DNA of 64,000 nt from positions 248,001 through 312,000 of the forward strand of contig NZ_FPIQ01000001.1 of assembly GCF_900119085.1 (NCBI RefSeq). Direction: 5' to 3'. Made by a program: the position numbers and the translations under genes. The notes beneath the pieces are model-generated. The model had not been told where the DNA came from. It worked only from the letters and a program-made list of their open reading frames with translations, and searched no databases. The stretch comes from Nitrosovibrio sp. Nv17 (lineage in GTDB: Bacteria; Pseudomonadota; Gammaproteobacteria; Burkholderiales; Nitrosomonadaceae). Positions 36,882 through 47,154 of the stretch are shown one piece after another (the stretch's first letter is position 1; each line of letters starts with the position of its first letter).

Positions 36882-37115
36882 CTAGACGATGCCGCGAGCG
36901 CGCAGGTCCGCCAGCACGGGTTCGATACCGTTCTTGTCTATGGTGCGCAGCGCCGCATTCGACAGTCGCAGGCTGATCCACCGTTTCTCGCTTTCCACCC
37001 AGAAGCGACGATGCTGCAGATTGGGCAGAAAACGCCGTTTCGTCTTGTTGTTGGCATGGGAAACATGGTGCCCGGTCATGGGTTTCTTGCCGGTCAATTC
37101 GCATACGCGTGCCAT
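36882..37115 (-). CDS. rpmB: 50S ribosomal protein L28
   Basis: L28, 77 aa, with [20 protein letters not shown] at the start and the basic [13 protein letters not shown] segment. Only one Cys near the N-terminus is seen, so it is the non-zinc form. First gene of rpmB-rpmG, with a clear promoter directly upstream. Confidence 0.97.
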   Translation of the reverse strand: MARVCELTGKKPMTGHHVSHANNKTKRRFLPNLQHRRFWVESEKRWISLRLSNAALRTIDKNGIEPVLADLRARGIV

Positions 37116-37146
37116 GTGGAGCGCTCCAGAAATCGATTGATCCGGA

Positions 37147-37176
37147 ATTATACTCCAGATCCGAGGATTTCCTCAA
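37147..37176 (-). promoter_or_regulatory. Sigma-70 promoter of rpmB-rpmG
   Basis: On the minus strand TTGAGG (37176-37171), an 18-base spacer and a perfect TATAAT (37152-37147) precede rpmB by about 30 bases. The -35 box overlaps the last codons of radC. Confidence 0.75.
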
Positions 37177-37847
37177 ATCAATCCTCGTTCGGCAAAAGAC
37201 ATGGCGATGCCGTTGCCGATGATGAAGTGATCCAGCACTCTGACATCCACCAGCGCAAGCGCCTGCTTGAGCGACTGGGTCAGAATCTCGTCGGCGCGGC
37301 TGGGTTCCGCCACGCCGGAAGGGTGATTATGGGCAAAGATGATGGCCGCGGCATTGTAGTGCAGCGCGCGTTTCACCACCTCACGGGGATATACGCTGGT
37401 CTGCGCAAGGGTTCCCCTGAACAGTTCCTCGCTGGCGATGGCATGGTGCCGGGTATCGAGGAAGATGCCCATGAACACCTCATGCTGCCTGCCTCCGAGC
37501 AACAGCCGCAGATAATTGCGCACGACTTCCGGAGAATCCATGGCATCGCCGGTCTTCAGCCTTTCCGCGAGCGCACGCCTCGCCATCTCAAGTACCGCCT
37601 GCAATTGGGCGTACTTGGCGGGTCCCAGTCCGGGCACCTGGCAGAAAGCTTCCCGCTCTGCCGCAAATAGACCCGTCGGTCCGCCAAAGCGTCCGAGAAG
37701 TTCGCGTGCCAGGTCCACGGCACTCTTTCCCTTCATGCCGGTTCTCAGGAATATTGCCAGGAGTTCGGCATCGGAGAGGTGAGATGCGCCGTGCAGCAGC
37801 AGTCTTTCGCGTGGCCGCTCGGATTCGGGCCAGTCCGGGATCGCCAT
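37173..37847 (-). CDS. radC: RadC-family JAB-domain protein
   Basis: RadC, 224 aa. The N-terminal helix-hairpin-helix-like part ([17 protein letters not shown]) precedes a JAMM/MPN domain with the metal motif [14 protein letters not shown] near residues 170-183. Despite the name, a direct DNA-repair role is not established for the family. It is upstream of rpmB on the same strand and divergent from coaBC. Confidence 0.93.
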   Translation of the reverse strand: MAIPDWPESERPRERLLLHGASHLSDAELLAIFLRTGMKGKSAVDLARELLGRFGGPTGLFAAEREAFCQVPGLGPAKYAQLQAVLEMARRALAERLKTGDAMDSPEVVRNYLRLLLGGRQHEVFMGIFLDTRHHAIASEELFRGTLAQTSVYPREVVKRALHYNAAAIIFAHNHPSGVAEPSRADEILTQSLKQALALVDVRVLDHFIIGNGIAMSFAERGLI

Positions 37848-38050
37848 GATGTGGTGAACGAGGGAAGAGGCGGAGTTCGAATGAGCAGAGTATCAGGGAA
37901 GCGCCTTGTTTTCCAGTGGAGGTAGGCGGATATCGTCCATTCGCATGCTGCATCATCCCGCTGCAGTGCCGAAGCAGGGGCGTGCATGAGGACGTGCTTT
38001 TTGAGTTAAACTCCCGGTCTCCATCGAAGCGTTCTTATTTACCACTACGT

Positions 38051-39277
38051 ATGGCGATCGATCCACTCCCCCCTCACGCCGGACGCCTGCTGCTGGGGCT
38101 GACCGGCGGCGTGGCTGCGTACAAGGCGGCTGAGCTTGCTCGCCTGCTGGTGCAGGATGGCATGGACGTGCAGGCGGTCATGACCGAGTCGGCCCGCCAT
38201 TTCGTGGGTACTGCGACGCTGCAGGCCCTGACGGGAAAACCCGTATTCACGGATCTATGGGACCCCGGTGCGGCCGGCGGCATGGCGCATATCGAACTTT
38301 CGCGGGGTGTGGATGCCATCCTGGTGGCACCTGCCAGCGCCGACTTCATCGCCAAGCTTGCCCATGGGTTTGCCGGCGACCTGCTCTCCGCGGTGTGTCT
38401 TGCGCGTGACTGTCCCCTGCTGCTGGCGCCCGCCATGAACCGGCAGATGTGGGAGCATCCCGCCACGCAGCGCAACATCGCCACGCTGACGCAGGATGGC
38501 GTGACGATACTGGGCCCGGCGAGCGGCGCCCAGGCCTGCGGCGAGACCGGCATGGGCCGCATGCTGGAGGCTGCCGAGCTTGCCGGGGCGGTGCATGCCT
38601 TTTCCCGTCCGGGCCTCCTGCACGGCAGGCGCGTACTCGTGACCGCAGGGCCGACGTACGAGGCCATCGACGCGGTGCGGGGGCTGACCAACCTGAGTTC
38701 GGGGAAGATGGGCTATGCGGTGGCGCGCGCGGCGGCCGAGGCCGGAGCGGACGTGACGCTCGTCTCCGGTCCCGTGTGCCTTCCCGTTCCCGCACGGGTC
38801 AGGCGGGTGGGCGTGGTCAGCGCACTGGAGATGCTGGCGGCCGTGAAGGCGCAGCTCGAGGATGGCGTCGATATCTTCGTGGGTGTTGCGGCGGTCGCCG
38901 ACTATCGTGCGGCCAGCACGAGCAGGCGCAAGCTGAAGAAGCAGGCAGAGGGTATCCTGCTGGAGTGCGTTCCGAATCCCGATATCATCGGCTACGTGGC
39001 GGATTTGCCCCGGCCGCCCTTCTGTGTCGGCTTCGCGGCGGAGACGGAAAACCTGGAAAAGAATGCGCAGACCAAGCGGCGTGACAAGAAGCTCCCGCTG
39101 CTGGCCGCCAACCTAGTACAGGACGCGGTTTCCAGCGATGAAAACATACTGATTCTGTTTGACGATGGCGGCAGGACGTACCTACCGAAAGCGCCCAAGA
39201 TCGAGCAGGCACGGCGACTGATCGGGCATGCCGCGGCACTGTATGCGAAATGGGATGGAGGGAGAGCCGGTGGATGA
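38051..39277 (+). CDS. coaBC: Bifunctional phosphopantothenoylcysteine decarboxylase / phosphopantothenate-cysteine ligase
   Basis: CoaBC, 408 aa, making phosphopantetheine for coenzyme A. The N-terminal flavin-dependent CoaC part has [12 protein letters not shown], the catalytic His in MAHIELSR and PAMNRQMW; the C-terminal CoaB part begins [19 protein letters not shown] and carries the KLKK loop. ATG 38051 is the family start; the frame is open to 37916. It overlaps dut by 8 bases. Confidence 0.96.
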   Translation: MAIDPLPPHAGRLLLGLTGGVAAYKAAELARLLVQDGMDVQAVMTESARHFVGTATLQALTGKPVFTDLWDPGAAGGMAHIELSRGVDAILVAPASADFIAKLAHGFAGDLLSAVCLARDCPLLLAPAMNRQMWEHPATQRNIATLTQDGVTILGPASGAQACGETGMGRMLEAAELAGAVHAFSRPGLLHGRRVLVTAGPTYEAIDAVRGLTNLSSGKMGYAVARAAAEAGADVTLVSGPVCLPVPARVRRVGVVSALEMLAAVKAQLEDGVDIFVGVAAVADYRAASTSRRKLKKQAEGILLECVPNPDIIGYVADLPRPPFCVGFAAETENLEKNAQTKRRDKKLPLLAANLVQDAVSSDENILILFDDGGRTYLPKAPKIEQARRLIGHAAALYAKWDGGRAGG

Positions 39278-39728
39278 CAGGAAGAGGGTCGATGTCAGGA
39301 TCCTGGATCCGCGCATGCGGGATCAACTGCCCACCTATGCCACCCCGGGGTCCGCGGGCCTGGATCTGCGCGCCTGCATCGATCACGCCATGACGATAGC
39401 GCCGGGACAGGCTGACCTCATCCCGACCGGCATCGCCATTCATCTCGCCGATCCCGGCCTGGCGGCGATGGTGCTGCCACGCTCGGGCCTGGGCCACAGG
39501 CATGGCATCGTGCTGGGAAACCTGGTCGGTCTCATCGACTCAGACTATCAGGGGCAGATACTCGTCTCCTGCTGGAATCGCGGAACGCACTCCTTTTCTC
39601 TCGATCCCTTCGAGCGTATCGCGCAACTGGTGGTGGTGCCGGTGGTGCAGGTGGCTTTCGAGGTGGTCGATGACTTTGCGCGGAGCCGGCGGGGCGACGG
39701 AGGGTTCGGCAGCACCGGCAAGCATTGA
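39270..39728 (+). CDS. dut: dUTP diphosphatase
   Basis: Trimeric dUTPase, 152 aa, cutting dUTP to dUMP and pyrophosphate. Conserved motifs include [11 protein letters not shown] (motif 1), [10 protein letters not shown] (motif 2), [11 protein letters not shown] (motif 3) and the C-terminal [10 protein letters not shown] (motif 5). The GTG at 39270 follows GGAGGGAG with a 5-base gap and fits the normal length; it overlaps the end of coaBC, the usual coaBC-dut arrangement. Confidence 0.96.
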   Translation: MDDRKRVDVRILDPRMRDQLPTYATPGSAGLDLRACIDHAMTIAPGQADLIPTGIAIHLADPGLAAMVLPRSGLGHRHGIVLGNLVGLIDSDYQGQILVSCWNRGTHSFSLDPFERIAQLVVVPVVQVAFEVVDDFARSRRGDGGFGSTGKH

Positions 39729-39857
39729 ACCGGCGGGCATGGAAATGCTCCCATTCTCTCGAGAACCGCGACCGGCTAATCGTCAAGCCACCGGGAAATC
39801 GGTGCCGGATTGCCGGGCCTCGAGCACGATTCTGGCATTAAAGAAAGAGGAGAACGA

Positions 39858-40301
39858 ATGAATCGCGTCTTCCGGTGGCTGTTCATTCTTGTCCTGCCGC
39901 TGACGTCCGGGTCAGCCATGGCGGAAATGCCGGTGGCAGACCTTGGAATTTCCGGTCATGCTTTCTCCGTGGAGGTCGCGCGCACCCATGATACCCGCTC
40001 AAGAGGGCTGATGTTCCGGCAGTCGCTGGGCGAGAACGACGGCATGCTGTTCGTGTTTGCCGAGACCGTGGAGCAGAGCATGTGGATGATGAACACCGCG
40101 ATTCCCCTGAGCGTGGCCTTCATCGATGAAGCGGGCGTGATTCTCAATATTGCCGACATGGCGCCCTATACCTTGACGGCGCATCGTTCGGCGGGAGCGG
40201 CGAAGTATGCGCTGGAGATGAATCTGGGCTGGTTCGCAGCGCGCAAGATCGCCGCCGGCGCACGCCTGACCGGGCTCGAAAAGGTCCCGCCGGCCAGATG
40301 A
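39858..40301 (+). CDS. DUF192-family exported protein
   Basis: A 147-aa secreted protein: signal peptide MNRVFRWLFILVLPLTSGSAMA, then a DUF192 domain with TRSRGLMFRQSL, FVFAETVEQSMWMMNTAIPLSVAFID and the final KYALEMNLGWFAARKI. The family is widespread with no settled role. AGAGGAGA precedes ATG 39858. It is convergent with ffh. Confidence 0.9.
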   Translation: MNRVFRWLFILVLPLTSGSAMAEMPVADLGISGHAFSVEVARTHDTRSRGLMFRQSLGENDGMLFVFAETVEQSMWMMNTAIPLSVAFIDEAGVILNIADMAPYTLTAHRSAGAAKYALEMNLGWFAARKIAAGARLTGLEKVPPAR

Positions 40302-40310
40302 CCCGTCGGT

Positions 40311-41660
40311 TCACCGCATGCCCGGCAGCATGCCCTTCATGCCTCGCAGCATCTTCGCCATGCCCCCCTTGCTCATCATCTTCATCATCTTCTGGGTTTG
40401 CTCGAACTGCGCCAGCAGGCGATTCACCTCCTGCACCGTGACGCCCGCCCCGGCGGCGATGCGCCGCTTGCGGGATGCCTTCAGGATATCCGGCCGGGTG
40501 CGTTCCTGGGGGGTCATCGCATCGATGATGCCTTCGGTGCGCCCCATGAGTCTGTCGTCTATCTTCACCTTCTGCACCGCCTGTGTCAGCTGGGCGGGCA
40601 ACTTTTCCATCATGGCGCCCATCCCGCCCATGTTCTTCATCTGCTGAAGCTGTGCCTTGAAGTCGTTCAGGTCGAAGCTCTTGCCGGACTTCATCTTCCT
40701 GGCGAGCTTCTCGGCTTCCTCCCGATCCACACCGCGCTGGGCTTCCTCGATCAGGCCCAGGACATCGCCCATGCCAAGGATGCGCGAGGCCATGCGGTCC
40801 GGGTGGAATGCCTCCAGTCCGTTCATTTTCTCGGCGATCCCGGCGAACTTGATCGGCTTGCCGGTTACGTGGAGTACCGACAATGCGGCTCCGCCGCGGG
40901 CATCCCCGTCGAGCTTGGTGAGCACGATGCCTGTCAGAGGCAGGGCCTCGGCGAACGCCTTTGCAGTGTTGACCGCGTCCTGTCCCTGCATGGCGTCCAC
41001 CACGAACAGCGTTTCAACGGGTTTCAACAGCGCTCCCAGCGCGCTGATCTCCTCCATCATGGCCGTGTCGACGGCAAGCCGGCCGGCGGTGTCCACGATC
41101 ATGACGTCATGGAAGTGCTTGCGGGCGAAATCCAGGGCGGCGGCGGCGATCTCCCCGGGTCGCTGCCCGCTCTGGACCGGAAAGAAGTCCGCGCCGGTCT
41201 GCCCGGCCAGCAACTGCAGTTGCTGGATGGCGGCAGGCCGATAGGTATCGCAGGATACCAACAGCACCTTTTTCCTTTTCTGCTCCATCAGCCATTTGGC
41301 GAGCTTGCCGCTGCTGGTCGTCTTGCCCGCGCCCTGCAACCCGGCCATGAGTATCACTGCCGGCGGGGTGGTCGCCAGGTTGATCTCGGCCTTTTCCCCG
41401 CCCATGATGGCGATCAGCTCCCGGTGCACCACTCCCACCAGCGCCTGACCGGGCGAGAGGCTGCCCACGACCTCCTGGCCGACGGCCTTTTCCCGGATCC
41501 GTGCGACGAATTCCCTGACCACAGGCAAGGCGACGTCGGCTTCCAGGAGCGCCATGCGCACCTCTCGCAGCGCATCCTGAATATTGTCGTCGGTCAGCCT
41601 TGCCTCGCCTTTCAGGGTCTTGATGACGGCAGAAAGCCGGTGCGTCAGGTTGTCGAACAT
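40311..41660 (-). CDS. ffh: Signal recognition particle GTPase Ffh
   Basis: Ffh/SRP54, 449 aa, targeting nascent membrane proteins with 4.5S RNA and FtsY. N domain, then G domain with P-loop GLQGAGKTTSSGKLA, DTAGR and TKLDG motifs, then the Met-rich M domain ending in MLRGMKGMLPGMR. ATG 41660 (MFDNLTHRLSAV) is the family start; the frame is open to 41753. Confidence 0.97.
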   Translation of the reverse strand: MFDNLTHRLSAVIKTLKGEARLTDDNIQDALREVRMALLEADVALPVVREFVARIREKAVGQEVVGSLSPGQALVGVVHRELIAIMGGEKAEINLATTPPAVILMAGLQGAGKTTSSGKLAKWLMEQKRKKVLLVSCDTYRPAAIQQLQLLAGQTGADFFPVQSGQRPGEIAAAALDFARKHFHDVMIVDTAGRLAVDTAMMEEISALGALLKPVETLFVVDAMQGQDAVNTAKAFAEALPLTGIVLTKLDGDARGGAALSVLHVTGKPIKFAGIAEKMNGLEAFHPDRMASRILGMGDVLGLIEEAQRGVDREEAEKLARKMKSGKSFDLNDFKAQLQQMKNMGGMGAMMEKLPAQLTQAVQKVKIDDRLMGRTEGIIDAMTPQERTRPDILKASRKRRIAAGAGVTVQEVNRLLAQFEQTQKMMKMMSKGGMAKMLRGMKGMLPGMR

Positions 41661-41742
41661 GCGAAATGCCCCTCGGGAAAAATTGGTGTAGACTAACTGA
41701 AATAGGTTGAATTCAGTTGAATTTTTAAGATCTGCCCGTTCA

Positions 41743-42567
41743 ATGCCCGTCATTCTAGCCTATGCCGTTGCCTGTCTGCTGTACGGACTGATCAGCTGGC
41801 ATTTCTGGCGCACCCAATGGAGCCCCGTGTCGCAGCGGAAAGGAGATGCCCCGGCCGCGGAATGGGAGCGATACGCGTTGCTCGCGCCGCTGTGCCTGCA
41901 TGGCTACACGCTGTACCAGTCGGTATTTTCCGGCGAAGGGCTGAATTTCGGAGTGGGCAGCGCGGTCTCGTCCATCGTCTGGCTGACGGCGTCGATCTAC
42001 TGGCTGTCGGGGTTCTTTCACCGTTTCGAGGGATTGCAGACCCTGGTGGCCCCGGTGGCGGCGGTGGCAGTGCTGCTGCCGCTGGCGTTTCCCTCGCTGC
42101 GTCCCCTGGCCAACACCGAATTTCCCGCTTTCAAGGCGCATATTTCCATCGCCATGCTGGCCTACAGCCTGCTCACCATCGCCGCGTTCCATGCCTTGCT
42201 GATGGCGGTGGTGGAACGCCGCCTGCATCGTCCCTCGATGCCGGCGGTGCTGGCGGGGCTGCCTCCGCTCCTGACCATGGAGAAGCTGCTGTTCCGCGTC
42301 ATCTGGGTGGGATTCGTGCTGCTGACGCTGACGCTGCTCAGCGGCATCGTTTTTTCGGAGGAAGTGTTTGGCCAGCCACTCAAGTTCACGCACAAGACCT
42401 TGTTCGGCATCATTTCCTGGGCGGTGTTCGCAGCGCTGCTGGCGGGCAGGCAGCTCTACGGCTGGCGTGGGCGCATCGCCGTCCGTTGGACCCTGACCGG
42501 CTTCGTCATTCTGCTGCTGGCCTACCTCGGAAGCAAGTTCGTACTGGAAGTGATCCTGAAGCGCTGA
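41743..42567 (+). CDS. CcsA-like cytochrome c assembly family membrane protein (YpjD type)
   Basis: A 274-aa protein with about eight hydrophobic segments, of the CcsA/ResC heme-handling fold (YpjD subgroup). The WAVFAALLAGRQLYGWRGRIAVRWT end matches this subgroup. Its role in proteobacteria is not established. ATG 41743 is preferred over a TTG at 41707. It diverges from ffh, the usual neighbour in betaproteobacteria. Confidence 0.87.
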   Translation: MPVILAYAVACLLYGLISWHFWRTQWSPVSQRKGDAPAAEWERYALLAPLCLHGYTLYQSVFSGEGLNFGVGSAVSSIVWLTASIYWLSGFFHRFEGLQTLVAPVAAVAVLLPLAFPSLRPLANTEFPAFKAHISIAMLAYSLLTIAAFHALLMAVVERRLHRPSMPAVLAGLPPLLTMEKLLFRVIWVGFVLLTLTLLSGIVFSEEVFGQPLKFTHKTLFGIISWAVFAALLAGRQLYGWRGRIAVRWTLTGFVILLLAYLGSKFVLEVILKR

Positions 42568-42651
42568 CGTGCCGCAAGGCTGTCGATTGCGCGCCGTGGC
42601 CGCTCGCAGGTTCCGAATTCCTCCACCGCATGAGAAGGAGAGGCGTTTCTA

Positions 42652-43968
42652 TTGGAAGATCTGCCGTTGTATGCGCTGCTGCTGGCACTGGCCGTTCTGC
42701 TGATCCTGTCCGCATTCTTCTCGATTTCAGAGACCAGCATGATGGCCATCAACCGTTACCGGTTGAGGCATCTTGCAAAAACCGGGCATCGGGGAGCGCG
42801 CCTGACATCACGGCTGCTGCAGAACACCGACAGGCTGCTGGGCGTGATCCTGCTCGGGAACAACCTCCTCAACGCGGCAGCCGCCACGCTGGTGGCGGTG
42901 ATCGTCTCCAGCCTCTTCGGGCATAACGACCTGGCGCTGTTCATCGGCACGGTGGGCGTAACCTTTGCCATCCTGGTATTCAGCGAGATCACCCCCAAAG
43001 TCATCGCCGCCGCCTACCCCGAGCCCATCGCCCTCGCGTCAAGCTACGTCCTGACGCCGCTGCTCAAGATCTTCTATCCGGTGGTATGGTTCGTCAACCT
43101 GTTCGTCCAGGCGCTGCTCACGATCCTGCGCCTGAAGCCCGGGGAGAATAGCGCCGCGCAGACGGTCAGTCTGGAGGAACTCAAAACCCTGGTGCTGGAA
43201 GCCGGGCACTTCATCCGCAAGAAGCATCAGGGCATGCTGCTCAACCTGTTCGACCTCGAGACCGTCAGCGTCGACGACGTCATGGTGCCGCGTGGCCAGA
43301 TCGAGGCGGTGGACCTGGATGCCGGTGACGACGTGCTCCACAACCAGTTGCTGACGTGCCACCATACCCGTCTGCCGGTATACCGCGGAACGCTCGACAA
43401 CCTCGTGGGCGTGATCCATGTGCGCAAGGTGCTGCACCAGATGCGACACGGCGCGATCACCGGGGCGATACTCGAAAAAACCATGCGCGACCCCTATTTC
43501 GTTCCCTCCGGTACCGCCCTGTTTTCACAACTGCAATCGTTCCAGGAGAATCGCGAACGTGTGGGGTTCATCGTGGACGAGTATGGAGAATGGATAGGAT
43601 TGGTGGCGCTGGAGGACATCGTCGAGGAGATCATCGGGGAATTCACCACGCACGCGCCGACCCAGGCGGGCATGGCAATCAAGCAGGAAGAGGACGGCAG
43701 CGTGATCGTGGAAGGCAGCAGCCTGCTGCGCGACCTCAACCGCAAGCTCGGGCTGCGCTTGCCGCTGGGTGGCCCGAAGACCCTCAATGGTCTCATCCTG
43801 GAATACTTCGAGGACATTCCCGAAGCCGGTACCGGCCTGAAAATCGCAGACTATCCGATGGAGATCATCCAGACTCAGGATCGAGTGGTGAAGGTGGTAC
43901 GGATTTTCCCCAGCCTGGCACCCGTCACAGAGTCCCCGGAAGCCGAAGAACGGATTGCGGGCCGGTAG
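42652..43968 (+). CDS. CNNM/CorC-type hemolysin-family membrane protein with CBS domains
   Basis: A 438-aa protein: N-terminal CNNM membrane domain (about residues 1-190, with FFSISETSMMAINRYRLRHL), two CBS domains (about 200-330: VMVPRGQIEAVD, then the YFVPSGTALFSQLQ part) and a C-terminal CorC/HlyC domain. Members are linked to Mg/Co efflux. A TTG start at 42652 is used because AAGGAGAGG lies upstream and the first membrane segment begins right away. Confidence 0.9.
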   Translation: MEDLPLYALLLALAVLLILSAFFSISETSMMAINRYRLRHLAKTGHRGARLTSRLLQNTDRLLGVILLGNNLLNAAAATLVAVIVSSLFGHNDLALFIGTVGVTFAILVFSEITPKVIAAAYPEPIALASSYVLTPLLKIFYPVVWFVNLFVQALLTILRLKPGENSAAQTVSLEELKTLVLEAGHFIRKKHQGMLLNLFDLETVSVDDVMVPRGQIEAVDLDAGDDVLHNQLLTCHHTRLPVYRGTLDNLVGVIHVRKVLHQMRHGAITGAILEKTMRDPYFVPSGTALFSQLQSFQENRERVGFIVDEYGEWIGLVALEDIVEEIIGEFTTHAPTQAGMAIKQEEDGSVIVEGSSLLRDLNRKLGLRLPLGGPKTLNGLILEYFEDIPEAGTGLKIADYPMEIIQTQDRVVKVVRIFPSLAPVTESPEAEERIAGR

Positions 43969-43980
43969 CGCGATGTCCCG

Positions 43981-44856
43981 ATGCCGTTGAACGACTTCCT
44001 GCAGCACTCGCCGGCTGCCTTCATCTCGCTGTGCACTGTCGTTGGCCTGGCGGCGGGCAGTTTTCTGAACGTCGTCATCCACCGCCTGCCGGAAATGATG
44101 CGGCGCGAGTGGATGCAGCAATGCGCCGGGCTGCGCGGGGGGACCGTCGAATCCAGCGCGACGCCGTTCAATCTTTGTGTTCCGCGTTCGGCCTGCCCGC
44201 ATTGCGGGCATACCTTGCGGGCATTGGAGAATATCCCCGTGGCGAGCTACGTGTGGCTGGGAGGGCGCTGTTCCCGGTGCCGGGCGTCCATATCCCTGCG
44301 CTACCCGGCGGTCGAGATCCTGACGGCATCGCTGAGCGGCCTGACTGCCGCGCATCTCGGCTATGGCCCGGCTGCGCTCATGGCGCTGGTGTTCGTGTGG
44401 GGGCTGATCGCCCTGGCCTTCATCGACGCCCGGACGCAACTGCTTCCCGACGGCATCACGCTTCCCTTGCTGTGGGCGGGGTTGCTCGCGAGCCTGGAGG
44501 GCGGATTGACCGATCCGCGTTCCGCGGTCATCGGCGCAGCCGCCGGCTACCTCGCGCTATGGCTGATATACTGGTGCTTCAGGCTTGCGACGGGCCGAGA
44601 GGGCATGGGGCACGGCGATTTCAAGCTGCTGGCCATGATAGGCGCATGGCTCGGTTGGCAGATGCTGCCGCTGGTCATCCTGCTGGCATCGCTGGCGGGT
44701 GCGGCCGCGGGCATTGGGGCAATGGCGATCGCGGGGCGCGACCACCGGGCGCCCCTTCCTTTCGGGCCTTATCTGGCCGGCGCGGGCGGCGTCGCCCTGT
44801 TCTGGGGCGATTGCGCCAACCGTGCCTGGCTCGGATGGTCCGGCCTGACGGCCTAG
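43981..44856 (+). CDS. pilD: Type IV prepilin peptidase / leader methylase
   Basis: PilD, 291 aa, cleaving and N-methylating type IV pilin and type II secretion pseudopilins in the inner membrane. It has the cytoplasmic double CxxC (CPHCGH and CSRCRA) and the aspartic protease motifs FIDARTQLLPD and GHGDFKLLAMIGAWLG. Several membrane segments follow. It is followed by coaE after 3 bases and then zapD, a conserved order. Confidence 0.96.
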   Translation: MPLNDFLQHSPAAFISLCTVVGLAAGSFLNVVIHRLPEMMRREWMQQCAGLRGGTVESSATPFNLCVPRSACPHCGHTLRALENIPVASYVWLGGRCSRCRASISLRYPAVEILTASLSGLTAAHLGYGPAALMALVFVWGLIALAFIDARTQLLPDGITLPLLWAGLLASLEGGLTDPRSAVIGAAAGYLALWLIYWCFRLATGREGMGHGDFKLLAMIGAWLGWQMLPLVILLASLAGAAAGIGAMAIAGRDHRAPLPFGPYLAGAGGVALFWGDCANRAWLGWSGLTA

Positions 44857-44859
44857 CCC

Positions 44860-45468
44860 ATGTCCCTGGTCGTCGGGTTGACGGGTGGCATCGGCAGCGG
44901 CAAGACCACTGCCGCCCGCCTTTTCGCCGAACTGGGCGTCGATGTGGCGGATGCCGATGCGGTTTCGCACGCGCTCACCCAACCGCAGGGCCTGGCCATT
45001 GCCCCCATCCGGCGGGCGTTTCCGGAACGATTCATCACGGCGGAAGGCGCACTTGACCGCGCCAGGATGCGTAATCTGGTGTTTTCCGACGAGGCTGCCA
45101 GACACAGGCTCGAAGCGATCCTGCATCCTCTCATCCTCGACCAGCTTGCTCGTCAGGTGGCCGCTTTTTCCGCACCCTATGGGATCGTCGTGGTACCGCT
45201 GCTGTTCGAGACCGGCCACTATCGGGACATGATCCAGCGTACCGTGGTGGTGGACTGCAGCGAGCGGGAACAGATCGCGCGTACCATCTCCCGTACCGGC
45301 CTGGACCGGCAGGCGGTGCTCGCCGTCGTCGCGACCCAGATGAGCCGGCAGGAGCGGTTGCAGCGGGCGGACGACGTCATTGCCAACGACGGCGGCATGA
45401 CGTGTCTGACCCGGCAGGTGCATGCGCTGCATCGGAGATACCTGGCATTGGCCGGTGCGCGCCGATGA
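44860..45468 (+). CDS. coaE: Dephospho-CoA kinase
   Basis: CoaE, 202 aa, last step of coenzyme A synthesis. P-loop GLTGGIGSGKTTAARLF, DADAVSH and HPLILDQL motifs are present. It starts 3 bases after pilD. Confidence 0.96.
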   Translation: MSLVVGLTGGIGSGKTTAARLFAELGVDVADADAVSHALTQPQGLAIAPIRRAFPERFITAEGALDRARMRNLVFSDEAARHRLEAILHPLILDQLARQVAAFSAPYGIVVVPLLFETGHYRDMIQRTVVVDCSEREQIARTISRTGLDRQAVLAVVATQMSRQERLQRADDVIANDGGMTCLTRQVHALHRRYLALAGARR

Positions 45469-45582
45469 TTCGCAGCGATGGCAGGGAGCGGGAATCCCGC
45501 CCCGAATTGATTGTATAATTCCGTTTCGCCGGGCAATGCCGCCCTTCTCTCCATAACGGCCCCTGTTTTCTGGATCGTCACT

Positions 45583-46338
45583 GTGATCTGTTACGAACAT
45601 CCGCTGAACGAACGCATCCGTACACTGCTGCGGCTGGAGGATTTGTTCGACAGGGTGGCGTTCTTTACAGCCAGGGACGAGGCGATCGAGCATCATTCCG
45701 CTCTCGTGACGCTGTTCGAGATACTGGATGTGACGAGCCGCTCGGACATGAAGTCGGAACTGCTGCAGGAGCTGGAGCGCCAGAAGCAGTCCCTGGAGAC
45801 CATGCGCAGGAGCCCGAATATCTCGGAAGGGGCGCTGAACGAGGTGCTGGGCAGCATTCAGGCTGCGTCCCGCAGCATGCTCGGCATGGCGGGCAAGATC
45901 GGCGAGCACATGCGGGAAGACGAATGGCTGATGGGCATCAGGCAGCGCGTGGGGATACCCGGCGGCGCGTGCGAGTTCGACCTGCCGTCCTATCACTACT
46001 GGCTGCACCTGAATCCCGGCCTGCGCCGTACCGATCTCGACGGATGGCTGGCACCGTTGCTGCCCCTCAGGGAAGGTATCGACATCGTGCTGGACCTGCT
46101 GCGCCGCAGCGGCAAGACCGCTTCCTACGTGGCTCGGCGGGGGTCGTTTCAGCAAATGGCCGCCGGACGGGTCGCCCATATGCTGTGCCTGAAGGTGGAC
46201 GAGAAGCTGCCGTGCATTCCCGAAATCAGCGCCAACAAGTACGCGCTCAACATCCGCTTCGTCACGTCGGGTTCGAGGCAGAGAACACGGGTGTACGAGA
46301 ACGACGTCGCGTTCGACCTGACGTTCTGTAGCCTGTGA
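45583..46338 (+). CDS. zapD: Cell division protein ZapD
   Basis: ZapD, 251 aa, bundling FtsZ filaments at the division site. The start YEHPLNERIRTLLRLEDLF is typical of the family. A GTG at 45583 is used, since the family N-terminus begins exactly there and the upstream part of the frame has no similarity. The yacG gene often found next is not present. Confidence 0.94.
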   Translation: MICYEHPLNERIRTLLRLEDLFDRVAFFTARDEAIEHHSALVTLFEILDVTSRSDMKSELLQELERQKQSLETMRRSPNISEGALNEVLGSIQAASRSMLGMAGKIGEHMREDEWLMGIRQRVGIPGGACEFDLPSYHYWLHLNPGLRRTDLDGWLAPLLPLREGIDIVLDLLRRSGKTASYVARRGSFQQMAAGRVAHMLCLKVDEKLPCIPEISANKYALNIRFVTSGSRQRTRVYENDVAFDLTFCSL

Positions 46339-46426
46339 AACCGGTTGCAAGGGCATGGAATCCCCATCGCGTGGAGAAATGGCCTGAATTGCGTCTGCTG
46401 CATCCGATTCATTCCGGATTCGTCCG

Positions 46427-47146
46427 ATGCCGTTCTTCGCATTGATTCCCGCGGCGGGGGCGGGCTCGCGCCTGGGTGGAGAGACTCCGAAGCAGTACCT
46501 TCCCCTGGCCGGCCGGCCGATGATCCATCATGCGCTGCAGCTTCTGTGCGGCTCTCCCAGGATCGCCCGCGTATGCGTGGTGCTCTCCCCCGGCGATACC
46601 GAATGGGAACGGCATGATTGGTCGGCTTTCTCGTCCAGGCTGGCCGTGCTCGAATGCGGCGGCGCCACCCGTGCCGAAAGCGTGCTCAACGGTCTGCGGG
46701 CGGCACGGCAGGCCTTCGCGATCAATGATGACGATTGGATATTGGTGCATGATGCGGCGCGGCCCTGCCTGGCGGCTGCGCAGCTGGACCGGCTGCTGGA
46801 CGAACTGGCCGACGATGCGGTGGGGGGGTTGCTCGCGGTGCCGGTGGCGGATACGCTGAAGCGCGGAGGCAGCGGTGGCCGTGTCGCGCACACCGAGTCC
46901 CGGGAGGATCTGTGGCAGGCGCAAACGCCCCAGATGTTCCGCTACGCGCGGCTGGTCGAGGCGCTGTGCAGGGCGGGCGGCACGGCCATGACCGACGACG
47001 CCGGGGCCATCGAGGCGCTGGGGCTGCATCCCAGGCTGGTGCCGGGGGATCCGTTCAACCTGAAGGTGACCTATCCGCAGGATCTCGCCCTGGCGGAACT
47101 GATCCTGGCGGGCAGGCGCGCCACATGGCGCAAGAATTCCGGATAG
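46427..47146 (+). CDS. ispD: 2-C-methyl-D-erythritol 4-phosphate cytidylyltransferase
   Basis: IspD, 239 aa, third step of the MEP isoprenoid pathway. It has the nucleotide-binding [24 protein letters not shown] and the VHDAARPC and QTPQMFRY motifs. ispF follows after 8 bases. Confidence 0.96.
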   Translation: MPFFALIPAAGAGSRLGGETPKQYLPLAGRPMIHHALQLLCGSPRIARVCVVLSPGDTEWERHDWSAFSSRLAVLECGGATRAESVLNGLRAARQAFAINDDDWILVHDAARPCLAAAQLDRLLDELADDAVGGLLAVPVADTLKRGGSGGRVAHTESREDLWQAQTPQMFRYARLVEALCRAGGTAMTDDAGAIEALGLHPRLVPGDPFNLKVTYPQDLALAELILAGRRATWRKNSG

Positions 47147-47154
47147 GGAGGGAA